DNA from: Rhizobium leguminosarum
Lineage (GTDB): Bacteria; Pseudomonadota; Alphaproteobacteria; Rhizobiales; Rhizobiaceae
Assembly (NCBI RefSeq): GCF_017876795.1
Contig: NZ_JAGIOR010000001.1
Coordinates: forward strand, 248,001 to 312,000
Direction of reading: 5' to 3'
Length of the DNA stretch: 64,000 bases
Shown here: piece by piece, positions 33,440-40,850 of the stretch
Position numbering within the stretch: position 1 is the first letter of the stretch
Layout: every line of letters starts with the position of its first letter
Position numbers and translations under genes: made by a program
The notes under the pieces: generated by a model
Database searches by the model: none
Told to the model about the DNA's origin: nothing
The model's input: only the letters and a program-made list of their open reading frames with translations

Positions 33440-33747
33440 GGCACTTTCTCCCCAAGAGTTAGAATATTAGTAACAATGCAAGAAGCGTGCCGGGGGCGGG
33501 AGGCGGTTTGCCGGTCTCGAGCCATTCTCCCGAGATCGTCGGCGGGTGGTGTCGCAAGGGCATCGTTGACGTCATCTCTTCTACGGTCCCGAGAGCAGTT
33601 GGTTCATGAAGAGGGCTGGCGATGGATATCAGCGCTTTGCACATGGATGAAACACGCTAAGACCGGGTGGCGGCGACGCTGATCGATCTTGCATCAACGC
33701 GGATCTACCACAACAGTAGGGCGCAGCAGTCGGCCTGAGATTGATCC
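33440..33747. other. Intergenic region without a supported gene
   Basis: This 308-bp stretch holds the promoter region of the leftward DUF982 gene (AT-rich at 33455-33475). A 61-codon leftward open frame at 33459-33644 has no ribosome site or recognisable product and is not annotated. Confidence 0.5.
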
Positions 33748-34080
33748 TCACCGCACCGGCTGATAGTGGCCGCGCAGCGGGACCTTGTCGTCCATCGAGA
33801 TGAAGCCGTCGCGTTCGCAGACATACATCAGCGTCGGCATGCCGCCCGAGCGGAAGATCTCGTCGTAGCGGCGGCGGATCTGGACGGTTTCGGTGCGGCA
33901 ATTATAGGATTCTTCCTCCTTCTTGTCCGGCTGCGCCTTGACGCCGGGCAGACCCTTGTAGGGGTAGAGGGGTCGAACGCCGGAATCGACCGACTTCGTC
34001 CAGTCGACGGCAAAGGCGGACGCGGGCGCCAGGCTGGACACGGCAACGAGCGACATCAGAAGCATCATCATGGGCCGCAT
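33748..34080 (-). CDS. Small secreted hypothetical protein (110 aa)
   Basis: AGGAG lies seven bases before ATG 34080. Residues 1-24 are a typical Sec signal peptide (MRPMMMLLMSLVAVSSLAPASAFA) with cleavage after AFA. The mature part (~86 aa) is polar, with two cysteines (in YNCRTE and YVCERD) that may form a disulphide, and RRRYDEIFRSGGMP. It lies 60 bp downstream of the polysaccharide co-polymerase gene on the same strand and may belong to that unit. The function is unknown. Confidence 0.7.
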   Translation of the reverse strand: MRPMMMLLMSLVAVSSLAPASAFAVDWTKSVDSGVRPLYPYKGLPGVKAQPDKKEEESYNCRTETVQIRRRYDEIFRSGGMPTLMYVCERDGFISMDDKVPLRGHYQPVR

Positions 34081-34140
34081 GGAAATTCTCCTGCCGGGCA
34101 GTAGGGCACTCACAGGATGTAGGAAAACCGGGGACCGTCA

Positions 34141-35763
34141 TCAAGCGGCTGTCGCGGGCGATTTCCTGAAATAACTTCTGATGACCGGATGGCCGAAGAG
34201 GCCGGCGAGGATCGCAAACGCGGCGCCGACGACGAAACCGGCGAGAAGACCGCCGATGATGCCGGCGACCAGCAGGATCTTCTTTCCCGGGCCATCGGCC
34301 TTGACCGGCGGCTCGGCCGGCGAGATGACGCGAATGTTACTCTGGTTGAGGTTCTGCTCCTCGCTGGTCTGGCTGGAGCGCTTCAGCACCGTCTCGTAGA
34401 TATCGCGCGCCGCCGTCGCCTTGCGCTGCAATTCGTTCAATTCCACCTGCTTGTCCGAGGTGCTAGCCTGCAGCGCCTTCTGCACGGCAAGCTCCTTGGC
34501 GATGCTGTCCTCGGCGGCCTTGGCCTGCTCGTACTCGCCCCTTGCCGAAGTGGCCAGACGCTGCAATTCGCCCTTGATTTCGCCTGATATGCTCTGCAGC
34601 GAGGAGCGGGCCGCCTGCAGGCGCGGATGCCGCGTGCCCATCTGGCTTTCGAGGCTGCCGACGGCGGCGGCCTGGGTGGCATATTGCTGGCGCAGGCTGA
34701 CCAGCGGCGAGGTGACGCCGCCCTCCGCCTGGTTGCCGGCGACAATGTCCTCGACGCGGAGATTGGCGACGGCATCGGCGCGGGCCTTCGCCTGAATGGT
34801 CTTTTCCTGTGCCGTCACCAGCAGCGTGTTCAGCGAGACGAGCCGCTGATCGGAGATCAGATTGCCTTCGGTCGCGGCCATGTCGTTGTCGGCGCGGAAG
34901 GTTTCGACAGCCTGCTCGGCCCCCAGCACCTTCTGGCGCAGATCGTCGAGGCGTCCGTCAAGCGTCGAGGAGGTGTTTTCGTAGATGCCGTTCGAGGCGC
35001 TGTTCTCCTCCTCGGTGAAGGAGGTGACGACCTGGTTGGCGAGCCTTGCGGATTTTTCAGGATCGTTGGTCGTCGCGGCAAGCGAAACGACATAGGTGCC
35101 GGCCTGGCGGGTGATGACCAATGCCTTCTGAAGAGTGCCGATCACGGCGGCGCCATCGCTGCGGCCGCCGGTGAATTCCGGATCCTGGTCAAGCTTCATC
35201 GTCTCGACGACGCGGCGCAGCACATTGCCCGAGGTCAGGATCTGCACCTGGCTGTCGATCAGCGTCGAGATCATTTCCGGCGAGGGCCCCGACGATTGCC
35301 CACCCGCATCGGCAAGGCCGATCTGGCGCGGATCGAAATAGAGGCTGCTGACGGCGGTAAATTTCTGCCCGATGGACGGCGCCACCGCGCCGCCGGCAAC
35401 GGCGCCGAGCAGCGCCAGACCAAGCACGACCAGCCGTCGACTCCAGATCGCCGCAACGCTGGAGCGAAGATCGAGAAGCGGTGCGGCAGGCGCGGGCGTT
35501 ACGTTCGACGGCGCGTCCACGGCTGGCTGTTTCAAAGGTGTGGTCGGGGGCGAAGGTGCCGGGCGCTCGGACTGGCGGGGTTCCGCGACACTTGCCGGTG
35601 GCGGCACAAAGGCAGGAGCGGCGGGTTCGAGCACCGGCGGCACGAAATCGTCAGGACGGACGACGGGGCTGCGCATGCGCACGCCTTCCGGCGCAGTCTG
35701 AGTTGACTCATAACTGCGCCAGCCAGGGAGCCGGCTTACCCTGTTCCTGTCATACTGGTTCAT
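34141..35763 (-). CDS. Polysaccharide co-polymerase (Wzz/GumC/ExoP N-terminal type, no kinase domain, 540 aa)
   Basis: A Pro/Ala-rich cytoplasmic N-terminus (residues 1-95) is followed by a first membrane helix (LVVLGLALLGAVAGGAV), a long periplasmic region with Wzz-like strands and two extended coiled-coil helices (residues ~260-450), and a second membrane helix near the C-terminus (LLVAGIIGGLLAGFVVGAAFAILAG). The P-x-x-P-rich element before helix 2 (ISPAEPPVKADGPGKK) is typical. The C-terminal tyrosine-kinase domain of ExoP/Wzc is absent. It controls chain length and export of an exopolysaccharide, together with the divergent genes. Confidence 0.82.
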   Translation of the reverse strand: MNQYDRNRVSRLPGWRSYESTQTAPEGVRMRSPVVRPDDFVPPVLEPAAPAFVPPPASVAEPRQSERPAPSPPTTPLKQPAVDAPSNVTPAPAAPLLDLRSSVAAIWSRRLVVLGLALLGAVAGGAVAPSIGQKFTAVSSLYFDPRQIGLADAGGQSSGPSPEMISTLIDSQVQILTSGNVLRRVVETMKLDQDPEFTGGRSDGAAVIGTLQKALVITRQAGTYVVSLAATTNDPEKSARLANQVVTSFTEEENSASNGIYENTSSTLDGRLDDLRQKVLGAEQAVETFRADNDMAATEGNLISDQRLVSLNTLLVTAQEKTIQAKARADAVANLRVEDIVAGNQAEGGVTSPLVSLRQQYATQAAAVGSLESQMGTRHPRLQAARSSLQSISGEIKGELQRLATSARGEYEQAKAAEDSIAKELAVQKALQASTSDKQVELNELQRKATAARDIYETVLKRSSQTSEEQNLNQSNIRVISPAEPPVKADGPGKKILLVAGIIGGLLAGFVVGAAFAILAGLFGHPVIRSYFRKSPATAA

Positions 35764-35831
35764 ACGCGCACTCGTGTCCCGCCCAGCGTGAAAGACTGAA
35801 GCCGAGGTGCTGAGACTTTAGAAATTCTTAG

Positions 35832-35846
35832 CTAACGGACCGTTAA
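35832..35846. promoter_or_regulatory. CtrA-like motif in the divergent polysaccharide promoter region
   Basis: CTAACGGACCGTTAA fits TTAA-N7-TTAA with one mismatch and is also a 13-bp palindrome (TAACGG-A-CCGTTA). A nearly identical 15-mer occurs, inverted, at 54704-54718. It lies between the divergent co-polymerase (start 35763) and glycanase (start 35899) genes. CtrA binding is inferred. Confidence 0.35.
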
Positions 35847-35898
35847 AATAATCTCAGCGACGCCGATGTTGCGATTTGCCGCGATTGCGAGGATAGCC

Positions 35899-36948
35899 AT
35901 GAGGACGAGACGACATCTGACGGCGCTGCTGCTTGCGGCCGCTCTCGTCCCGTCGCAGGCCCTTGCCGCCGACGCGCCCTGTTTTCGCGGCGTCAATCTT
36001 TCCGGCGGCGAATATGGCGAGCGCGGCGGCACCTTCGGCACGAATTATACCTATCCCAGCGAAGACACGATCGGCTATTTCGCCGACAAAGGCATGACGA
36101 TCATCCGGCTGCCCTTCCGTTGGGAGCGACTGCAGCCGGCGCTCGGCGGGCGGCTCGACGAGGACGAGTTCAAGCGGATCAAGGATACCGTCGGGCTGAT
36201 CCGCAAGCACGGCATGGCCGTGCTGCTCGACCCGCATAATTTCGGCTATTACGACAAGACACAGGTCGGCACGGCGCCGGCGACGGATGCCGCCTTCGGT
36301 GATTTCTGGGCAAGGCTCGCGGTCGAATTCGCCAATCAGGACGGTGTGCTCTTCGGCCTGATGAACGAACCGCACGACATCAAGGCGACGGACTGGCTCG
36401 ATGCCGCTAATGCGGCGATTCGCAGCATCCGCGCCGTCGGCGCCCGCAACCTCATCCTGGTGCCGGGCACCGCCTGGAGCGGCGCGGCAAGCTGGGAAAA
36501 GGACGTGATCGGCGGCGCCAACGGCACGGTGATGCTCGGCGTGCGCGATCCGCTCGACTTCTACGCCTATGAGGTCCACCAGTATCTCGATGCCGATTCC
36601 TCCGGAACCCACCCGACCTGCGAAGGTGCCACCGCCGCCGTCGAGGCGATCGCCGGCGTCACCGCCTGGCTGAAGCAGAACCGCAAACGTGGCTTTCTCG
36701 GCGAATTCGGCGCCTCCGCCGACAAGGACTGCATGAGCGGGCTGACCGAGATCTATTCCACCATGTCTGATAATGGCGACGCCTGGCTTGGCTGGTCCTA
36801 TTGGGCAGCGGGCGAATGGTGGCCGGCCGACGAACCGTTCAACGTTCAGCCGCAAAAGGGCACCGAGCGGCCGCAGATGCGGCTTCTCGCCGCCTCGGCA
36901 AAAGCCAAAGCCGGTGCCTGCGTCACTGTCAAGCCGGCGGGGAATTGA
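35899..36948 (+). CDS. Secreted GH5-family glycanase (349 aa)
   Basis: ATG 35899 follows GAGG by six bases and gives a clear signal peptide (about 23 residues, ending ALAA). GH5 hallmarks: FRGVNLSGGEYG at the start of the barrel, RLPFRWERLQP, the acid/base motif LMNEPHD (glutamate in NEP), YEVHQYLD, and the nucleophile strand GFLGEFGAS, with WSYWAAGEWW near the end. The family cleaves beta-glucans. Next to polymerase and co-polymerase genes it probably trims or processes the exported polysaccharide. Confidence 0.85.
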   Translation: MRTRRHLTALLLAAALVPSQALAADAPCFRGVNLSGGEYGERGGTFGTNYTYPSEDTIGYFADKGMTIIRLPFRWERLQPALGGRLDEDEFKRIKDTVGLIRKHGMAVLLDPHNFGYYDKTQVGTAPATDAAFGDFWARLAVEFANQDGVLFGLMNEPHDIKATDWLDAANAAIRSIRAVGARNLILVPGTAWSGAASWEKDVIGGANGTVMLGVRDPLDFYAYEVHQYLDADSSGTHPTCEGATAAVEAIAGVTAWLKQNRKRGFLGEFGASADKDCMSGLTEIYSTMSDNGDAWLGWSYWAAGEWWPADEPFNVQPQKGTERPQMRLLAASAKAKAGACVTVKPAGN

Positions 36949-36950
36949 CA

Positions 36951-38213
36951 ATGGCGCTCCTCGACCAGAAGGCAGCTTTCTCTGCAGCGGGCAGTGTAGG
37001 CGGCGAAGGGTCGCGGATCGATTGTCCGGTGCTCTGGCTCGGCCTGCTGTCGGTGCTCTACAACGGCATTCTCGCCTTCATCAACCACAACATCATGCCA
37101 CTCTCGATAACGCATGTCGCCGCCAGCGAGGGGCTGATCATGGCGAGCGCGATCCTCTACATCTTGCACAAGGGGATCTACGAGACCGACCTGCCGGCCT
37201 TCCTGTTCCTGCTGTTCACGCTTGTCGTGACGATCTATGTCAGCGTGCTCAACCGCATGCTGTTCGTCGATCATTTCCGCAACGTGCTGATCATCTTCTG
37301 CTTTGCCGGTCTCGGCGGCTGGAGCAACGAGAAAACCATGAAGCTCGCCTTTCGCTGGGCAAGCCTTGCAGTGATGATCTTCCTGATTTTCGAGATCATC
37401 AGCGTGCCGTTCTATGTCAGCATCGTCCATCCGTCCGATTATTTCGCCAATACGCGCGGGCTGCTGCCGCTGAGCTACAACACGACGGGCCTGTTCCAGA
37501 ACGCGCTCGGCTTTCCCGAGCGCTTCTCCTTCGGCATCATCGACCATCGCTCGTCGTCGATCTTCCTCGAACAAGTGTCGCTCGCCAATTTCTGCGGCGT
37601 GATCGCGATCTATCTGATTTCCATGTGGGAAAGGCTCGGTCGCTGGGACCGGTTGCTCATGATCGGCACGGCGGTGCTGATCCTGGTGACGAACGATACG
37701 CGCACGATGCTGATCTTCTGCTTTGCCTGCATCGGCGGCTATTTCGTCTTTCCGAAGATCCCGAAGAATTTCAATCTGGCGCTCATGCCGCTGATCGTCG
37801 CCGCCGGTTTCCTCGTCTATACCCTGAAACCCAATGCGACAGGCGACAATTTCACCGGCCGCATCAACCTGACGATGAAGAAGGTCATGGATCTCGATCC
37901 TCTCGCCATTCTCGGGCTTTCGGTCGACCGGGTCGCCGAATTTGCCGACAGCGGTTATGTTTATCTGATCTACGCGGCGACGATCTTCGGCGTCATCGCC
38001 TTCTGGCTATTTGTCTGCCTGTTTCCGGCGGGACGCACGGCGGCACAGCGGCGTTGCGCCCATTCACTTTCTCTTTTCATTTTTCTGAATATGATGATCG
38101 GGGGAACCGCTGTTTTCTCGATGAAGATCGCCGGTCTCCTGTGGTTTGTCGTCGGATATATGCGCTTCCACGACAGCCCGCGCATCCGGCAGGATCGTGC
38201 GGCAGATGTATAG
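36951..38213 (+). CDS. Wzy-like exopolysaccharide polymerase / O-antigen ligase family membrane protein (420 aa)
   Basis: GGGGAATTGACA precedes ATG 36951, three bases after the glycanase stop, so the two form an operon. About ten hydrophobic segments with a large periplasmic loop (residues ~150-215, including SYNTTGLFQNALGFPERFSFGIIDHRSS) and a second region with NDTRTMLIFCF are typical of Wzy/WaaL topology, where Arg/His residues in the loops are catalytic. It would join lipid-linked repeat units; the polymer is not known. Confidence 0.7.
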   Translation: MALLDQKAAFSAAGSVGGEGSRIDCPVLWLGLLSVLYNGILAFINHNIMPLSITHVAASEGLIMASAILYILHKGIYETDLPAFLFLLFTLVVTIYVSVLNRMLFVDHFRNVLIIFCFAGLGGWSNEKTMKLAFRWASLAVMIFLIFEIISVPFYVSIVHPSDYFANTRGLLPLSYNTTGLFQNALGFPERFSFGIIDHRSSSIFLEQVSLANFCGVIAIYLISMWERLGRWDRLLMIGTAVLILVTNDTRTMLIFCFACIGGYFVFPKIPKNFNLALMPLIVAAGFLVYTLKPNATGDNFTGRINLTMKKVMDLDPLAILGLSVDRVAEFADSGYVYLIYAATIFGVIAFWLFVCLFPAGRTAAQRRCAHSLSLFIFLNMMIGGTAVFSMKIAGLLWFVVGYMRFHDSPRIRQDRAADV

Positions 38214-38265
38214 AGTTGACCGCAGCGGCACGGCTGATACCGGAGCCCGAGGAGCAAGACACTCG

Positions 38266-39282
38266 ATGCTTGTCCAGCTTCAATATCTGCGCGCCATCGC
38301 TGCGCTGATGGTCGTCTATTTCCACGCGATACTGCAGCTTGCCAAGGTCAATCCCGCCGTCGACGCCACCGCCTTCGTCTATGGCGAGACCGGCGTCGAC
38401 ATCTTCTTCGTGCTCAGCGGTTTGGTCATGTGGCTAACGACAAGCGGGCGGGCGATGAGCCCCATGGATTTCGCCCGCCGGCGCATTAAACGCATCGTGC
38501 CGCTCTATTGGCTGGCAACGCTGTTTTCAGCAGTTGTGGCGCTGGTGGCCCCGTCATTGCTGAAATCGACGGTGTTCGACCTGCCGCATCTGATCGCCTC
38601 GCTGTTCTTTCTCCCATGGGCCAATGCCGCCGATCCGAGCACGATCACCCCCGTCGTCGTGCCGGGCTGGACGCTGAACTACGAGATGTTCTTCTACCTC
38701 GTGTTCGCGCTGCTGCTGCCGCTCTCGGAAACCCGTCGCATCCCGGCAATGTTTGCCTTCTTTACCGTCATCCTGATCGCCTGCCGGCTGCTGCCGGAAA
38801 CGACGGCCAGCCGGTTCTACGGCGAGCCGATCATCCTGGAGTTTCTCGCCGGCGTCGTGCTCGGCTGGCTCTACCGGCAAAAGGTGCTTCTGCCGAACCG
38901 CTGGGCATGGGCGGCACTGGCCCTGGGGTTCGCATTTCTCTTCATCAACGAGGCGCTGATGCGGCCGGAAAGCCGGTTCTACGCCTGGGGGATCCCGGCG
39001 ATCTTCATCGTCTACGGCGCGGTCTCCATCGACTTTTCCAGGCTGCCGGTCCTCGCATGGCTGAACTATCTCGGCGACTGCTCCTACAGCATCTATATCA
39101 CCCACGCCTTCACGCTGGCTTTCCTCAGGGTCGCCGCAGACCGCCTGCCGATCGGCATCCTGAAGCAGCCGGTGCTCTTCGTGATCCTGTCGCTGGTGCT
39201 CTCGTCGATCGGCGGCGCACTCATCCACGAAATCACCACGCCCCGCCGCAAGGTCGCGTTGGCGGGCCGCCCGCCGGCCTAG
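38266..39282 (+). CDS. Acyltransferase family 3, exopolysaccharide-modifying (338 aa)
   Basis: It starts MLVQLQYLRAIAALMVVYFHA (the conserved H of the family at residue 20), then TGVDIFFVLSGLVMW, RRRIKRIVPLYWLATL and WTLNYEMFFYLVFALLLP, all acyltransferase-3 signatures, with ten or so membrane helices. It probably adds acetyl or similar groups to the polysaccharide made by the neighbouring genes. ATG 38266 is preceded by GAGGAG at 11 bases. The stop codon overlaps the first bases of a palindromic repeat element. Confidence 0.85.
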   Translation: MLVQLQYLRAIAALMVVYFHAILQLAKVNPAVDATAFVYGETGVDIFFVLSGLVMWLTTSGRAMSPMDFARRRIKRIVPLYWLATLFSAVVALVAPSLLKSTVFDLPHLIASLFFLPWANAADPSTITPVVVPGWTLNYEMFFYLVFALLLPLSETRRIPAMFAFFTVILIACRLLPETTASRFYGEPIILEFLAGVVLGWLYRQKVLLPNRWAWAALALGFAFLFINEALMRPESRFYAWGIPAIFIVYGAVSIDFSRLPVLAWLNYLGDCSYSIYITHAFTLAFLRVAADRLPIGILKQPVLFVILSLVLSSIGGALIHEITTPRRKVALAGRPPA

Positions 39283-39629
39283 AGCCTTTCCTGGTCAGAT
39301 TGAATGATTCTGTTGGCTCAAACGGGCCGGCTGATCGACCGGCCGGCGCGCGTCGTAGCCCAGTTCTACGGCCAAGCCGGCCGGTCGATCAGCCGGCCCG
39401 TTTCAGCCCACCCTCCCGCAGATTTGCCTGGCAAATCTGCAAGACTTGGAGATCGCCGGTCGCGCCGCTTCGCCATGGCGAAGCGGCGCGACCGGTGGGC
39501 CGGGCATCTCTAGCCAGGATCAGAGGCGATCGGCTCGGACGTACCAAGGGGTATGCCCATCGCCAATCGCCTCTGCCCTGACGAAAACCTGCTCCGGCAG
39601 AATGCTTCAAGCTGACCAGGAAAGGCTCT
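39281..39629. repeat. Palindromic mosaic repeat element (RIME-like) with 32-bp terminal inverted repeats
   Basis: The ends 39281-39312 and 39598-39629 are inverted copies matching at 29 of 32 bases (AGAGCCTTTCCTGGTCAG...). Inside are a 27-bp perfect inverted repeat (39320-39346 / 39377-39403), a 21-bp palindrome (39419-39439), a perfect 40-bp palindrome (39456-39495) and a 10-bp inverted pair (39521-39530 / 39566-39575). No coding sequence is evident. Rhizobial intergenic mosaic elements are built in this way. The remaining gap to purU (39630-39847) shows nothing further. Confidence 0.8.
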
Positions 39630-39847
39630 AGATTCAGCCCTCGAAGGCGAGAATACGCATCCCGGCGGCGCTGGCGGCACAGTTTTTCGCGCAACTTCTC
39701 CTAAGCTAGGCCCAGCGTGAGAGAACTTGCAGAAGCGTGACGGTTCATCTTGCAATTTGTCGCATCAATGAAAGTGCGCCGGCCTGTTCGCGGCCGGGGC
39801 TTTGATCTAAGCACGGCGGCGGTCTTGAAGAGGGAAGAGCGAGAGAC

Positions 39848-40732
39848 ATGAGAAGCTATGTATTGACGGTATCCTGCAAATCGACGCGCGGCATCGTGGC
39901 GGCGATTTCGAGTTATCTGGCCGACAAGGGCTGCAACATCATCGACAGCTCGCAGTTCGACGATCTCGATACCGGCAAGTTCTTCATGCGCGTCAGCTTC
40001 ATCTCGGAAGAGGGTCTTTCGGGCACCGAGATCGGCGCCGATTTTTCACCGGTCGCCGCCCCCTTCGCGATGGATTACGAATTTCACGACAGCGAGAAGC
40101 GCATGAAGGTGCTGTTGATGGTGTCGCGCTTCGGCCATTGTCTCAACGACCTGCTCTATCGCTGGAAGATCGGCGCGCTGCCGATCGACATCGTCGGCGT
40201 CGTCTCCAACCATTTCGACTACCAGAAGGTCGTGGTCAACCACGACATCCCCTTCCACCATATTCCGGTCACCAAGGCCAACAAGGTTCAGGCCGAAGCC
40301 CGTATCATGGAGGTGGCCGAGCAGACCGGCACCGAGTTGATCGTGCTCGCCCGCTACATGCAGATCCTGTCGGACGAGATGTGCCAGAAGATGTCGGGCA
40401 AGATCATCAACATCCACCATTCCTTCCTGCCGAGCTTCAAGGGCGCCAACCCCTACAAGCAGGCCTACGGCCGCGGCGTCAAGCTGATCGGCGCAACGGC
40501 GCATTACGTCACCGCCGATCTCGACGAAGGCCCGATCATCGAGCAGGACACGGCGCGCATCACCCATGCGCAGTCGCCCGACGATTACGTCTCGATCGGC
40601 CGCGATGTCGAAAGCCAGGTGCTGGCCCGGGCCATCCACGCCCATATCCATCACCGCACCTTCATCAACGGCAACCGCACCGTGGTCTTCCCGGCGAGCC
40701 CCGGCAGCTACGCTTCCGAACGCATGGGTTGA
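39848..40732 (+). CDS. purU: Formyltetrahydrofolate deformylase (294 aa)
   Basis: It hydrolyses 10-formyl-THF to formate and THF, supplying formate for purine synthesis and balancing one-carbon pools. An N-terminal ACT-type domain (residues 1-~80: YVLTVSCKSTRGIVAAISSYL) is followed by the formyltransferase fold from ~85. The catalytic Asn-His-Asp set is present in KIINIHHSFLPSF (N188, H190) and ADLDEGPI (D226). The length is standard for the family. Confidence 0.93.
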   Translation: MRSYVLTVSCKSTRGIVAAISSYLADKGCNIIDSSQFDDLDTGKFFMRVSFISEEGLSGTEIGADFSPVAAPFAMDYEFHDSEKRMKVLLMVSRFGHCLNDLLYRWKIGALPIDIVGVVSNHFDYQKVVVNHDIPFHHIPVTKANKVQAEARIMEVAEQTGTELIVLARYMQILSDEMCQKMSGKIINIHHSFLPSFKGANPYKQAYGRGVKLIGATAHYVTADLDEGPIIEQDTARITHAQSPDDYVSIGRDVESQVLARAIHAHIHHRTFINGNRTVVFPASPGSYASERMG

Positions 40733-40850
40733 ACGCGGCCGAGACCCACTCTCTTTTGCTGGCAAACGACAATCTCCCGTTGCCTGCCAGCAGCAAGTAT
40801 TTGATTATCGCCTTCAATAGGTAATCGAATCATGCTGCGGGAGGGGTGTC

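Noticed and set aside
33459..33644. Leftward 61-codon open frame between the DUF982 gene and the secreted-protein gene
   Set aside because: No Shine-Dalgarno sequence and no recognisable pattern; kept as intergenic.
36773..38308. Rightward 511-codon open frame covering the polymerase gene
   Set aside because: It is a shifted-frame shadow; the frame starting at 36951 has clear membrane helices and couples to the upstream stop.
38508..39581. Rightward 357-codon open frame overlapping the EPS acyltransferase
   Set aside because: Arg/Pro-rich shadow of the acyltransferase-3 gene, extending into the palindromic element.
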